64,000 nt of DNA from Bradyrhizobium sp. LHD-71 (GCF_031157255.1 NZ_JAVIFX010000031.1:33816-97815), one strand, 5' to 3'. Positions 18,519 to 27,879 are shown, counted from the first letter of the stretch. Translations and numbers: made by a program. Notes: a model not told the origin generated them from the sequence alone.

Positions 18519-18686
18519 CTAGTGTCCCGAATCCGAAGTTCGCCATACGTTGCAGCGAGCTCAGAGCGAACTTCGGATTCGATCAGGACACTAGCAAGTT
18601 TATGATTCTAGTGTCGTTTATGGATCGGAAATTCGCACGATGGACTCGCAGCAACGATGATGCGAATTTCTGATCCACGACACTAG
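18519..18686. repeat. CTAG-bounded twin-hairpin repeat, copy A
   Basis: Two hairpins sit side by side. Hairpin 1 (18519-18594) runs from CTAGTGTCCCGAATCCGAAG to the inverse ending TCAGGACACTAG. Hairpin 2 (18608-18686) runs from CTAGTGTCG to CGACACTAG with inner arms GGAAATTCGCA and TGCGAATTTC. The 13-base spacer is CAAGTTTATGATT. A second copy begins at 63894 in the same orientation. It lacks any open frame of note and looks like a non-autonomous palindromic element. Confidence 0.88.
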
Positions 18687-18704
18687 CGAACGGATCGAGA
18701 AAGT

Positions 18705-18732
18705 TTGGGTCAGGCCCTTAGGCCCGACCCAA
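18705..18732. terminator. Bidirectional terminator-like hairpin
   Basis: TTGGGTCAGGCC, CTTA and the near-complement GGCCCGACCCAA make a stem of about 12 bp with one mismatch. It lies between the end of the system II operon and the convergent helicase gene. A poly-T tract is not obvious on either side, so efficient intrinsic termination is uncertain. Confidence 0.5.
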
Positions 18733-18891
18733 CGCTGTTACGCTTCCCTAATCAGATCTTGGTGTCCGATCTCCAGACCATCACATGTCACCTGACTGAA
18801 ACGCCTTAAGAACACTGGTGAATCAAAAGTACCCGTATTCGATGGTTTACAAATTTTTCGCATTGGGCTCGGACGGATGTCGTAGATCCCT

Positions 18892-20787
18892 CTACCGTGA
18901 ACCAGCAGACCTTTTGTTGAATGGCTTGTGATTGCCGGATTTCGATCTCTTTTGCTTCTGGTAACCATCGCGACCTTTGACCTTGCCGGCGTAATGCTCC
19001 TTATCCGTGAGACGCGGACGGTTGTCCGACGATGTTCCCCTCTCGGCAGGCTTGCGCGGATGCTTTTTTGCGTGGCCCCGCGCCCGAGGCGTTTGCTCGC
19101 GCGGCCCCGCATGGGGAGCACCCGACAAGGCCTCGATCCGGATATTGTCCTCCCTGTCCGGTCGCCGGATCATTCCGGCAAATGACTCGGCCACGTCGGC
19201 CGAAATCTCGAACTCGGTCGTCGTATCGAAAATCCGGATGGCCCCGATCTGGTGTTTGTCGATGCCACCGCGGCGGCAAATCATCGGCAGCAGCCAACGC
19301 GCTTCCGCATTCTTCCGGCGACCGATGGCAGCGCTGAACCACACGGCGCCTTCGCCGATGCCATCCCGCGATTTTGACCTTTGTCGCAACGGCCGCCCGT
19401 CGCTGAGAGCCTCCCGGCCACGCCAGCCGCGCTGCCAGGACTCTCGATCACCAGCGTTCGGCCGTCCACCGCCCTCGCCGGGATCGACAACATCTTCCGG
19501 CGACGGGAGGCGGGAGCTGTAGAGCCGCGCCAGAGCCATGGCGATTTCCTCGGGCGACCGTTCAGCCAGCAACGCGCGGGCCAAGGTCAGATCGCCCTCA
19601 TTGGGCTCGCCGCTAAAAAGGTCTTCCTGCAACATACGTTGCTGGTCCAGCTTGCGGATGTCGTCCGCGGTCGGCGCCGCTCCCCAGACAGCATCGATAC
19701 CGGCCATACTCAGCAACGATTCGGCACGCCGCCTGCGCGCCGACTGCACAAGCAAAACACTCACGCCCTTGCGGCCGGCGCGGCCGGTGCGGCCCGAACG
19801 GTGCTGCAGAACTTCCGGGTCAGATGGCAGGTCGGCGTGAATAACAAGTCCGAGGCTCGGCAGATCAATCCCTCTGGCCGCCACGTCGGTCGCGACGCAG
19901 ACCCGGGCGCGACCATCCCTGAGGGACTGCATCGCCAGCGTTCGCTCGTTCTGCGTCAATTCACCCGATAGTGCGACGACGGAAAAGCCGCGCTCCAGGA
20001 GCATTGCCTGGAGATGGCGAACCGCGTTGCGTGTGTTGCAAAAGACAATGGCGCTCGGAGATTCGAAAAACCGAAGCACGTTGACGACCGCGTGATCGAG
20101 CTCGTGCGAAAGGATACGTATCGCGCGGTACTCGATGTCGGCGTGCCCGCCTTCGCCTCCCGTAACTTCGATCCGGAAGGCATCGTGCTGATATTGCCTG
20201 GCCAAGGCAATGATGCCGCGCGGCAGTGTCGCCGAGAACAGCACGGTCCGGCGTCCATCCGGTGTCGTCTCCAGAATGAATTCCATGTCTTCGCGGAAGC
20301 CCATGTCGAGCATTTCATCCGCCTCATCAAGCACGACGGCCTTTACATGCGAAACGTCGAGCCGACCGCGGCGCAAATGATCGCACAGCCGCCCCGGCGT
20401 TCCGACCACGATATGCGCGCCACTTGCAAGATCGCGCTGCTCCTGACGCGGATCCATGCCGCCGACGCAGGACACGACACGCGCGCCAGCATGTCGATAC
20501 AACCACGTCAGTTCGCGATGAACCTGCAGCGCGAGTTCACGCGTCGGCGCAACGACCAAGGCAAGCGGCGCATGCGCCTCGTCGAAATGATCAGCATCAC
20601 CCAGAATGTTGTTCGCAATCGCAAGGCCAAACGCGACAGTTTTTCCCGAACCGGTTTGTGCCGAGACCAAAAGGTCGCGATCCGCAGCCTCGTCGGCGAG
20701 GACTGCAGTCTGCACCGGTGTCGGCTCATTGTAGTTGCGCTCAGCGAGAGCGCGCGAAAGCGGTCGGCTTGTGGATACGAATGTCAC
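18892..20787 (-). CDS. DEAD-box ATP-dependent RNA helicase with DbpA-type RNA-binding domain
   Basis: The 631-residue protein has the full helicase motif set: Q motif EPTPVQTAVL, motif I AQTGSGKT, Ia PTRELALQ, II DEAD, III SAT, V TDVAARGIDLP and VI HRSGRTGRAGRKG. After about residue 470 there is a region resembling the DbpA/CsdA RNA-binding domain (GAVWFSAAIGRRKNAEARWL), and the last 80 residues are a Lys/Arg-rich tail ending RSKSGNHKPFNKRSAGSR. The layout fits CsdA/DbpA-type helicases that act in ribosome assembly or cold adaptation. It stands alone, with 275 bp without a convincing gene between it and the next gene. Which RNA it remodels cannot be told. Confidence 0.94.
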   Translation of the reverse strand: MTFVSTSRPLSRALAERNYNEPTPVQTAVLADEAADRDLLVSAQTGSGKTVAFGLAIANNILGDADHFDEAHAPLALVVAPTRELALQVHRELTWLYRHAGARVVSCVGGMDPRQEQRDLASGAHIVVGTPGRLCDHLRRGRLDVSHVKAVVLDEADEMLDMGFREDMEFILETTPDGRRTVLFSATLPRGIIALARQYQHDAFRIEVTGGEGGHADIEYRAIRILSHELDHAVVNVLRFFESPSAIVFCNTRNAVRHLQAMLLERGFSVVALSGELTQNERTLAMQSLRDGRARVCVATDVAARGIDLPSLGLVIHADLPSDPEVLQHRSGRTGRAGRKGVSVLLVQSARRRRAESLLSMAGIDAVWGAAPTADDIRKLDQQRMLQEDLFSGEPNEGDLTLARALLAERSPEEIAMALARLYSSRLPSPEDVVDPGEGGGRPNAGDRESWQRGWRGREALSDGRPLRQRSKSRDGIGEGAVWFSAAIGRRKNAEARWLLPMICRRGGIDKHQIGAIRIFDTTTEFEISADVAESFAGMIRRPDREDNIRIEALSGAPHAGPREQTPRARGHAKKHPRKPAERGTSSDNRPRLTDKEHYAGKVKGRDGYQKQKRSKSGNHKPFNKRSAGSR

Positions 20788-21062
20788 GAATGTCCTGAAC
20801 GGCGATCAAGATCGCGCTGGTATGGAGACTGCTCAACCAAAAGCCCGCAACGCCTCAAAGGCCTTGCGCTGCCATCATGCGTCGACTGGTTCGGTGAGAC
20901 AGGCGGTGTAGAGCAAAACGTCGGCAAGAGCCAATGGTTTGTTGCGAACTTTCCGGGCCTCTTCGAGGACGGCGTCATCAGCGCTTTCAACGCGAGTACC
21001 ATCTTGGCGCTCCGGGCAAGGTGTGCTGAAGTCGGTACACATTCTGTTTCAGAACGGTTCAA

Positions 21063-22859
21063 ATGGCTAAAATCCCTGCCTTCACCACCCGCCCGGAGAT
21101 CGACGGCACCTTTGGCGTCGTCACTTCAACCCACTGGATCGCGACCGCCGTCGGCATGGCCACGCTGGAAAAGGGTGGCAACGCATTCGACGCGGGCGTC
21201 GCCACCGCATTTACGCTACAGGTCGTCGAGCCGCACCTGAACGGACCGGGCGGCGACGTGCCGATCATCGTCCATGACGTGAGACGCGGCGCGAGCGAAG
21301 TCATTTGCGGACAGGGGCCGGCGCCCGCGGGCGCCACCATCGCCCACTACGCAAAAGAAGGCCTCGATATGGTTCCAGGCACCGGCCTGCTGGCGGCCTG
21401 CGTGCCGGGAACATTCGACGCGTGGATGCTGCTGTTGCGGGACTACGGCACGCTCACCTTGCGCGACGTGCTGGAGCCCGCGATCGGCTACGCGCGAAAC
21501 GGCTACCCGCTGGTCGAACGGATCACCGCGACGATCGCCACCGTCGAGCAGCTGTTCCGCGAGCACTGGCCCACGTCGGCGGCGGTGTACCTGCCGGACG
21601 GCAGGCTGCCACAGCCCGGCGAGCTGTTCACCAACCCGAAGCTCGCTGCGACGTACGGCCGGATCCTCAAAGAAGCCGAGGACGCTGGCAGCGACCGCAT
21701 CGCCCAGATCGAACGGGCACGGAAAGTCTGGAGTCAGGGCTTTGTCGCCGACGCCATCGACCGGTTCTGCCGCACCCAGGAGGTGATGGACGTTTCCGGC
21801 AGGCCGCATCGCGGCGTGTTGACGGGCAGCGACATGGCCGCATGGCAGGCGCATGTCGAAGCGCCGCTGACCTACCGCTACGGCAATTATGAGGTTCAGA
21901 AGGCGGGCGTCTGGAGCCAGGGCCCGGTGATGCTGCAGCAACTTGCGCTGCTGAAGGGATTCGACCTCGACGGCCTCGATCCCGCAGGGCCGGATTTCAT
22001 CCACCTGCAGATCGAGTGCGCAAAGCTCGCATTCGCCGACCGCGACACCTTCTATGGCGATCCTGAGTTTGTGGATGTGCCGATCGATGTCCTGTTGTCC
22101 GACAGCTACAACGCAACGCGGCGCAAGCTCGTTACAGATAAAGCATCGCTGGACTACCGACCGGGATCGGTGGAGGGTTTCGGCGCAGTCGTCAAGCTGA
22201 AGCGCGAGGAAGGCCCGCGTCACGCAGTCGGCGGGATGGGCGCGGGTGAGCCGACCGTCGGCCGCATGGGGAATGTCCGTGGCGACACGGTGCACTTCGA
22301 CATCATCGATCAGGCCGGCAACATGATCTCGGCGACGCCCTCCGGAGGCTGGTTGCAATCCTCACCGGTGATCCCGGAGATCGGCTTCTGCCTCGGCAGC
22401 CGCGCGCAGATGTTCTGGCTTCAAGAAGGCCACCCTGCTGCGCTCGCACCGGGCCGCCGACCACGCACGACACTCAGCCCGACGATGGCATTGCGCGACG
22501 GCGAACCGTATCTCGCCTGGGGCTCGCCCGGCGGCGATCAGCAGGACCAGTGGATCACGCAATTCTTCCTGCGGCACGTTCACGCCGGCATGAACCTGCA
22601 GGAAGCGATCGACGCGCCGGCCTGGCATTCGGAGCATTTCCCGATCTCATTCTGGCCGCGCACTTCGCGGCCGGGCGTGTTGGTGGTGGAAAATCGCGTA
22701 CCGAAGGCAACGGTCGACGAGCTCACGCGCCGCGGTCACATCGTCGAAGTCGGTCCCGACTGGTCGGAAGGTCGTCTGACCGCAGCATCACGCAGCGGAC
22801 AGCGCCGACGCGCGGCCGCCAATCCGCGCGGCATGCAGGGTTACGCAGCAGGACGGTAG
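21063..22859 (+). CDS. Gamma-glutamyltransferase family protein
   Basis: The 598-residue protein is the size of a GGT precursor. The likely autocatalytic Thr409 lies in GDTVHFDIIDQAGN, aligned with the TTHxS motif of E. coli GGT (nucleophile two residues before His). Other landmarks are GGNAFDAGVA near the N-terminus and GPGGDV at about 61-66. Unlike periplasmic GGT there is no signal peptide, which suggests a cytoplasmic enzyme that cleaves gamma-glutamyl or related amide bonds after import. Six bases downstream starts a DUF1028 gene, followed by a peptide ABC importer, so it probably processes the imported compound. Family assignment is solid; substrate is inferred. Confidence 0.92.
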   Translation: MAKIPAFTTRPEIDGTFGVVTSTHWIATAVGMATLEKGGNAFDAGVATAFTLQVVEPHLNGPGGDVPIIVHDVRRGASEVICGQGPAPAGATIAHYAKEGLDMVPGTGLLAACVPGTFDAWMLLLRDYGTLTLRDVLEPAIGYARNGYPLVERITATIATVEQLFREHWPTSAAVYLPDGRLPQPGELFTNPKLAATYGRILKEAEDAGSDRIAQIERARKVWSQGFVADAIDRFCRTQEVMDVSGRPHRGVLTGSDMAAWQAHVEAPLTYRYGNYEVQKAGVWSQGPVMLQQLALLKGFDLDGLDPAGPDFIHLQIECAKLAFADRDTFYGDPEFVDVPIDVLLSDSYNATRRKLVTDKASLDYRPGSVEGFGAVVKLKREEGPRHAVGGMGAGEPTVGRMGNVRGDTVHFDIIDQAGNMISATPSGGWLQSSPVIPEIGFCLGSRAQMFWLQEGHPAALAPGRRPRTTLSPTMALRDGEPYLAWGSPGGDQQDQWITQFFLRHVHAGMNLQEAIDAPAWHSEHFPISFWPRTSRPGVLVVENRVPKATVDELTRRGHIVEVGPDWSEGRLTAASRSGQRRRAAANPRGMQGYAAGR

Positions 22860-22864
22860 GACAC

Positions 22865-23575
22865 ATGACCTGGTCCATCATCGCACGCGATGCTTCGACC
22901 GGAGAGCTTGCGATCGCTGTTGCCACCCAGTTCCTTGCAGTCGGTTCGCGTGTGCCGTTCATTTCAGCGGGGGTCGGCGCTGTCGCCACGCAGGCCCTGC
23001 TCAATCCGTTCTATGGCGTCAACGGCCTGAGATACCTGAGCGAGGGACAGGCACCTGATGCGGTCATCGCGCGTCTGACGGCGGACGACGCGGGCCGCGA
23101 CCACCGGCAGGTTCACATGATCGACGCGGCCGGCAGGATCACAGCCCACACGGGCAGCGCCTGCCTCGACTGGTGCGGGCACCTGCAGGGCGACGGCTTT
23201 TCAATCGCCGGCAATATACTCGCAGGTCCACAGGTGATCGAAGAGACTGCCAAAGCATTTATCAAGGGTGGCTCCCTTCCCCTGCCCCGGCGGCTGATTG
23301 CGGCAATGCAGGCGGGCGAAGCCGCGGGCGGCGACAGGCGCGGCAGGCAATCGGCAGCGCTGCTGATCCACGGCCAGGAGCAATGGTCAGATCTCGACCT
23401 GCGTGTCGACGATCACCCCGATCCTTTGAGCGAGCTCGAGCGGCTGGAAGAGGTCAGCCGCAAGCACTGGGTGCATTTCCGTCAGTTCCTTCCCGATCAT
23501 ACGGACCCGACCGGCGTCACCGATCGGCAGATCATCGAGGCGGGAATCGCACGCGGGCGCTCCGCGAAGATGTGA
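22865..23575 (+). CDS. DUF1028 family protein (Ntn-hydrolase-like)
   Basis: The start is the ATG at 22865, six bases after the GGT stop; the frame is open upstream only because it overlaps that gene. The protein (236 residues) opens MTWSIIARDASTGELAIAVA and has VGAVATQALLNPFYG, GRITAHTGSACLDWCGHLQG and GNILAGPQVIE, a pattern typical of DUF1028. The family is predicted to be Ntn-hydrolase-like and is often encoded beside peptidases and peptide transporters. A hydrolytic role on the imported peptide is inference from this linkage. Confidence 0.88.
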   Translation: MTWSIIARDASTGELAIAVATQFLAVGSRVPFISAGVGAVATQALLNPFYGVNGLRYLSEGQAPDAVIARLTADDAGRDHRQVHMIDAAGRITAHTGSACLDWCGHLQGDGFSIAGNILAGPQVIEETAKAFIKGGSLPLPRRLIAAMQAGEAAGGDRRGRQSAALLIHGQEQWSDLDLRVDDHPDPLSELERLEEVSRKHWVHFRQFLPDHTDPTGVTDRQIIEAGIARGRSAKM

Positions 23576-23756
23576 GCGCGCTCCTGGGTCGGCGTGCTGC
23601 CCGGGATCGCGGCGCGATGCCCAATCCATGGCTCGCATTTGCCGCGCATTGCATCGTCATTTGCGCTGCACACAAGCTTCGACGGAAGATCAGTTGTCGG
23701 GCGGTGTTTGTGAGAACAGAATGTGCCCGCGCCTCACGAGCTGAAGGAAACGCCCG

Positions 23757-25268
23757 ATGAATATCCGAACTGTGGCCCGCATGGCGGCCGCGCTCGTCCT
23801 CGTCTCCGCCTCCAGCGCTGCGGCGCAAACCACCCTTCGCATCGGCCTCGCCGAGGATCCCGACATCCTCGATCCCAGCCTCGGCCGCACCTATGTCGGC
23901 CGCATCGTCTTTGCCTCGTTCTGCGACAAGCTGTTCGATATCGACGAAAAGCTGAACGTCGTGCCGCAACTGGCCCTGTCCCACACCACATCGGATGACG
24001 GCAAGGAAGTCACGATCAAGCTGCGTCCGAATGTCCGGTTCAATGACGGCGAGCCATTCGACGCGGAGGCGGCAAAGTTCTCGCTCGACCGGCACGTGAC
24101 GCTGCCGACCTCATTTCGCAAGCCGGAACTGGCGGCGCTCGAGCGTGTCGACGTCGTCGATCCTTTAACCATCAAGCTGGTTCTCAAAGCCCCCTTCTCG
24201 CCCCTGATTTCGCAGCTCACTGACCGGTCCGGCATGATGGTTTCACCAAAAGCCGCGAAGGAGGCTGGCGACAAGTTCGGACTGAAACCGGTTTGTGTCG
24301 GCCCGTACAAGTTCGTCGAGCGCGTACCGCAGGACCGCATCGTGTTCGAGAAGTCGGACATGTATTGGAACAAGGACAACGTGACGATCGACAAGATCGT
24401 CTACCTGCCGATCGTCGATGCCACCGTCCGCCTTGCCAACCTGAAATCGGGCGGCCTGGATCTGATCGAGCGACTGCTTGCGACCGACATCAAGGACGTG
24501 CGCGCCGACAGCCGCCTGAAACTGTCGACCGCGCTTGAGCTTGGCTATCAAGGCGTGACGCTGAACGTTGGCCAGGACAAGGCGAAGGGAGCTTTGAGCC
24601 AGTCCGCAAAGGTGCGGCAGGCGTTTGATCTCTCGATCGACCGCGCGGCGCTCAATCAGGTCGTGTTCAACGGTGAGTTCGTTCCCGGCAACCAGTGGGT
24701 CAACCCTGAGCATCCTTATTACCAGAAGAAATATCCGGTGAAGGGGCGAGACGTGGCGAAGGCCAAGGCGCTCTTGAAAGAAGCCGGCGTCACCACGCCG
24801 ATCGCCGTCGACTTCATGGTACCGAAGGGCGCCGAGACCGAAGCGATCGCGCAGGTGATCCAGTCGATGACCGCTGAAACCGGCTTCGACATGAAGATCC
24901 GGGTGACGGAGTTCGCCACTTCGCTGAAGCAGGCTGAGGCCGGTGAATACCAGGCCTTTCTGCTCGCCTGGAGCGGACGCACCGATCCGGACGGAAACGC
25001 CTACATCTTCATGAGGACCAAAGCGCCGCAGAACAACGCCGGCTATTCGAACGCCGACGCCGACAAGCTGCTCGACGAGGGCCGCGCGACCAGCGATATG
25101 GCCAAGCGCAGCGCGGTCTACGAGAAACTCGCAGGCATCATTCTTGCCGATGAGCCGATCGTCTATCTCTACCATCGCCGCGTTCTGATCGCGCATACCG
25201 CCAAGCTCGAGGGTTACAAGCAGATGCCGGATGGCCTCGTGCGCGTGATCGGATTGAAGCTGAAGTAA
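23757..25268 (+). CDS. Peptide ABC transporter periplasmic substrate-binding protein (system III)
   Basis: The 503-residue SBP_bac_5 protein has a signal peptide (residues 1-23, ending VSASSAAA before QTT), LRPNVRFNDGEPFDAEAAKF, VCVGPYKFVERVPQDR and VRQAFDLSIDRAALNQVV. An AAGGAAA ribosome binding site precedes the ATG. It is followed within a few bases by two permease genes, but no ATPase gene follows. With the GGT-like and DUF1028 genes upstream on the same strand it likely forms one functional unit for uptake and breakdown of a peptide-like compound. Confidence 0.93.
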   Translation: MNIRTVARMAAALVLVSASSAAAQTTLRIGLAEDPDILDPSLGRTYVGRIVFASFCDKLFDIDEKLNVVPQLALSHTTSDDGKEVTIKLRPNVRFNDGEPFDAEAAKFSLDRHVTLPTSFRKPELAALERVDVVDPLTIKLVLKAPFSPLISQLTDRSGMMVSPKAAKEAGDKFGLKPVCVGPYKFVERVPQDRIVFEKSDMYWNKDNVTIDKIVYLPIVDATVRLANLKSGGLDLIERLLATDIKDVRADSRLKLSTALELGYQGVTLNVGQDKAKGALSQSAKVRQAFDLSIDRAALNQVVFNGEFVPGNQWVNPEHPYYQKKYPVKGRDVAKAKALLKEAGVTTPIAVDFMVPKGAETEAIAQVIQSMTAETGFDMKIRVTEFATSLKQAEAGEYQAFLLAWSGRTDPDGNAYIFMRTKAPQNNAGYSNADADKLLDEGRATSDMAKRSAVYEKLAGIILADEPIVYLYHRRVLIAHTAKLEGYKQMPDGLVRVIGLKLK

Positions 25269-25274
25269 ACGGCA

Positions 25275-26216
25275 ATGCTGAACTTCCTCGGCAGGCGCAT
25301 CGTGCAACTCGTGCCGACGCTCTTCTTCGTGTCGGTCCTGATCTTTTCGTTGCAACAGCTGCTACCGGGCGATCCGGCGCTGGTCATGGCTGGCGAGGAG
25401 CGCGATCCCGAGATCATCGCCCGCATCCGGCAGGAGTATCGCTTCGACCAGCCGCTGCCGGTGCAATACCTCTATTGGATCAAGGGCGTGCTGTCCGGCG
25501 ATCTTGGGGAGTCGCTGCGGATCAAGGTGCCAGTGCTGGAACTCGTCAAGGCCAAGCTGCCGGTGACCCTTCAGCTCGCCGCGATGGCGATGCTGATCGC
25601 GCTTGCGATCGGCATCCCGGCCGGCGTCATCTCGGCGGTCAAGAAAGGCACCGCATGGGACTACGGTGCCAACGCCTTCGCCCTGTGGGGCATCTCCACG
25701 CCGAACTTCTGGCTTGGCATCATGCTGATCTTCCTCTTCTCGATCCAGCTCGGCTGGCTGCCGGCTTCGGGCTATGTAAGCCCGCGCGAAGACTGGCAGG
25801 CGAGCCTCGCCTCGACCATCCTGCCCGCGTTCGTTCTCGGCAACGCGATCGCTGCGATCTTCATGCGCCATACGCGCAGCGCGATGCTGGAGGTGATGGA
25901 GAGCGATTACATCCGCACAGCGCGGGCCAAGGGCGCGAGCGAGCGCAAGGTCATTATCGAACATGCCCTGCGTAATGCCCTGACGCCGGTCATCACGCTC
26001 GGCGCGCTGGAGCTCGGCACGCTCCTGTCCGGCGCCGTGCTCACCGAACAGATCTTCTCCATTCCGGGCTTCGGCAAGCTGATCGTCGATGCCGTGTTCA
26101 ATCGCGACTATGCGGTGGTCCAGGGCGTCGTTCTCGTCACCGCAACGACTTATATTACCCTCAATCTCATTGCCGATGTTCTCTACGTGCTCGTCAATCC
26201 GCGGCTCCGGAGTTAA
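25275..26216 (+). CDS. Peptide ABC transporter permease, DppB type (system III)
   Basis: The 313-residue permease starts MLNFLGRRIVQLVPTLFFV, six bases after the binding-protein stop. It shows the DppB loops GDLGESLRIKVPV, STPNFWLGIMLIFLF and the EAA-type loop IRTARAKGASERKVIIEHAL, and ends in LIADVLYVLVNPRLRS. It resembles the system I and II B permeases in all landmarks but is clearly a separate paralogue. It partners the next gene product in the inner membrane. Confidence 0.93.
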   Translation: MLNFLGRRIVQLVPTLFFVSVLIFSLQQLLPGDPALVMAGEERDPEIIARIRQEYRFDQPLPVQYLYWIKGVLSGDLGESLRIKVPVLELVKAKLPVTLQLAAMAMLIALAIGIPAGVISAVKKGTAWDYGANAFALWGISTPNFWLGIMLIFLFSIQLGWLPASGYVSPREDWQASLASTILPAFVLGNAIAAIFMRHTRSAMLEVMESDYIRTARAKGASERKVIIEHALRNALTPVITLGALELGTLLSGAVLTEQIFSIPGFGKLIVDAVFNRDYAVVQGVVLVTATTYITLNLIADVLYVLVNPRLRS

Positions 26217-26221
26217 GCGGC

Positions 26222-27115
26222 ATGACGGAAGCCACGCTGCAAACGACTACAATCGCCACAAAGCCCGTCAGCTGGCTGGAGACACCTGCCGGCCGCGCGC
26301 TGCAGAACCTGTTCGAGCGTCCGAGCGCGGTAATCGGGCTTGCCATCATCGTCGCCTTTATCGCACTGGCCCTGCTCGCGCCCTTCATTGCGCCTTACGA
26401 CCCCGTCGCCACGAGCTGGTCGGCGGTGCGGAAGGCTCCGTCCGCCGCGCACTGGTTCGGCACCGACGACCTCGGCCGCGACATCCTCTCCAGGGTGATC
26501 TTCGGAACACGCGCCTCGCTCCTGGCCGGGGTGATCTCGGTCTCGATCGCGATTGCGGTTGGCGTCCCGCTCGGGCTGCTTGCCGGCTATAGCGGCGGCT
26601 TCATCGATGCGCTGATCAGCCGGATCACGGATGCGATGCTGGCCTGTCCTGCACTGATTTTGGCCATCGCGCTCGCGGCGTTCCTCGGCCCTAGCCTGAC
26701 CAACGCCATGATCGCGATCGGCGTCACTGCAACACCGATCTTCATTCGTCTGACGCGCGGACAGACGATCAACGTCAGGGTCGAGAATTACATCGAGGCC
26801 GCCGAAGCGATCGGCAATTCCTCGCTGCGCATCGCGCTGCGTCACGTGCTGCCAAACGTCGTTCCGGCGCTGCTGGTGCAGATCACGCTGTCGATCGCTG
26901 CGGCGATCATCGCCGAAGCCTCGCTGTCGTTCCTGGGACTCGGCCAGCAACCGCCGGCGCCGTCGTGGGGGAGCATGTTGAACGCCGCCCAGCGCTTCCT
27001 CGTCAGTGCGCCGTGGATGGCATTCTGGCCAGGACTGTCGATTTTCCTCATGGTAATGTCATTCAACCTGCTCGGCGACGGATTGCGCGATGCGCTCGAT
27101 CCGCGGGAACAGTAG
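26222..27115 (+). CDS. Peptide ABC transporter permease, DppC type (system III)
   Basis: The 297-residue permease follows after five bases. It has a first TM segment (VIGLAIIVAFIALALLAPF), HWFGTDDLGRDILSRVIFG, several TM segments, the EAA-type loop AAEAIGNSSLRIALRHVLPN and the C-terminal FNLLGDGLRDALDP. It is the last gene of the cluster: no ATPase is encoded before the next unrelated gene. It must therefore use ATPases encoded elsewhere, possibly those of system I or II. Confidence 0.93.
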   Translation: MTEATLQTTTIATKPVSWLETPAGRALQNLFERPSAVIGLAIIVAFIALALLAPFIAPYDPVATSWSAVRKAPSAAHWFGTDDLGRDILSRVIFGTRASLLAGVISVSIAIAVGVPLGLLAGYSGGFIDALISRITDAMLACPALILAIALAAFLGPSLTNAMIAIGVTATPIFIRLTRGQTINVRVENYIEAAEAIGNSSLRIALRHVLPNVVPALLVQITLSIAAAIIAEASLSFLGLGQQPPAPSWGSMLNAAQRFLVSAPWMAFWPGLSIFLMVMSFNLLGDGLRDALDPREQ

Positions 27116-27207
27116 CGCCTCCTTGCGACACGCTCCCCGTATGACTGGCGCGGCCAATCGCGCTACTCTTTCGCGGACCAAATCAACCTGACTGTGCCGG
27201 ACGAGCC

Positions 27208-27879
27208 ATGATTCCCTGGAAGCTGATCGACACTGCGCCGGTGCCCGGCGGGCAGGCAGACCTCCGCCTCATGCAGCGGGGAAGCGAGTACTCGATCATG
27301 CTGGGCCAGAACGAATTGATGAACAGCCGCCTCAGCGGCTCCGAGGAAGCGCTTGCCACGCAAACATGCGCGCGCATCAGCGCCGTCAAACGCCCACATC
27401 TATTGATCGGTGGATTAGGGATGGGCTTCACGCTCCGCGCCGCCCTCGCCGCCGTGGGACCTGAAGCCACGATCGTCGTGGCCGAGCTGATGCCGAGCAT
27501 TGTGCGCTGGGCACAAGGTCCCCTTGCGCACATTTTCGGCACGAGCTTGACGGACAGGCGTGTCGATATCCGCGAGACAGATGTCGGCGACATGATCCGC
27601 TCGCATCGATCGAACTTCGATGCAATTATTCTCGATGTCGACAACGGGCCGGAAGGATTGACGCGCGATGGCAACAGCGCGCTCTATAGCCTCCAGGGAC
27701 TTAACTTAGCCTACACGGCATTGAGGCCGGCCGGCGTTCTGGCGGTATGGTCATCGGGCCCGAACCCCGATTTCAAGCGCCGGCTTGCTAAATCCCGCTT
27801 CGCAGTCGAGGAGCTCCGGGTTCGGGCCCGCGGCTCTCGCGGCGCTCGACACATCATCTGGCTTGCACAACGCGACTGA
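27208..27879 (+). CDS. Spermidine-synthase-like SAM-dependent methyltransferase fold protein
   Basis: The 223-residue protein has a Rossmann-type SAM motif LLIGGLGMGFTLRAAL, an acidic strand end VVAELMP, and FDAIILDVDNGPEG, a pattern shared with spermidine synthase-related proteins. The N-terminus has the beta-strand region typical of that family (LMQRGSEYSIMLGQNELMNSR). It is shorter than true spermidine synthases, so an aminopropyl transfer activity is not assured. It is flanked by a peptide transporter upstream and a convergent exonuclease gene downstream. A GACGAGCC motif before the ATG is a weak ribosome binding site. Confidence 0.75.
   Translation: MIPWKLIDTAPVPGGQADLRLMQRGSEYSIMLGQNELMNSRLSGSEEALATQTCARISAVKRPHLLIGGLGMGFTLRAALAAVGPEATIVVAELMPSIVRWAQGPLAHIFGTSLTDRRVDIRETDVGDMIRSHRSNFDAIILDVDNGPEGLTRDGNSALYSLQGLNLAYTALRPAGVLAVWSSGPNPDFKRRLAKSRFAVEELRVRARGSRGARHIIWLAQRD

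Noticed and set aside
20784..21062. A 92-codon minus-strand frame upstream of the helicase gene
   Set aside because: No ribosome binding site or family; lies in a region likely to hold the promoters of the helicase and GGT-like genes.
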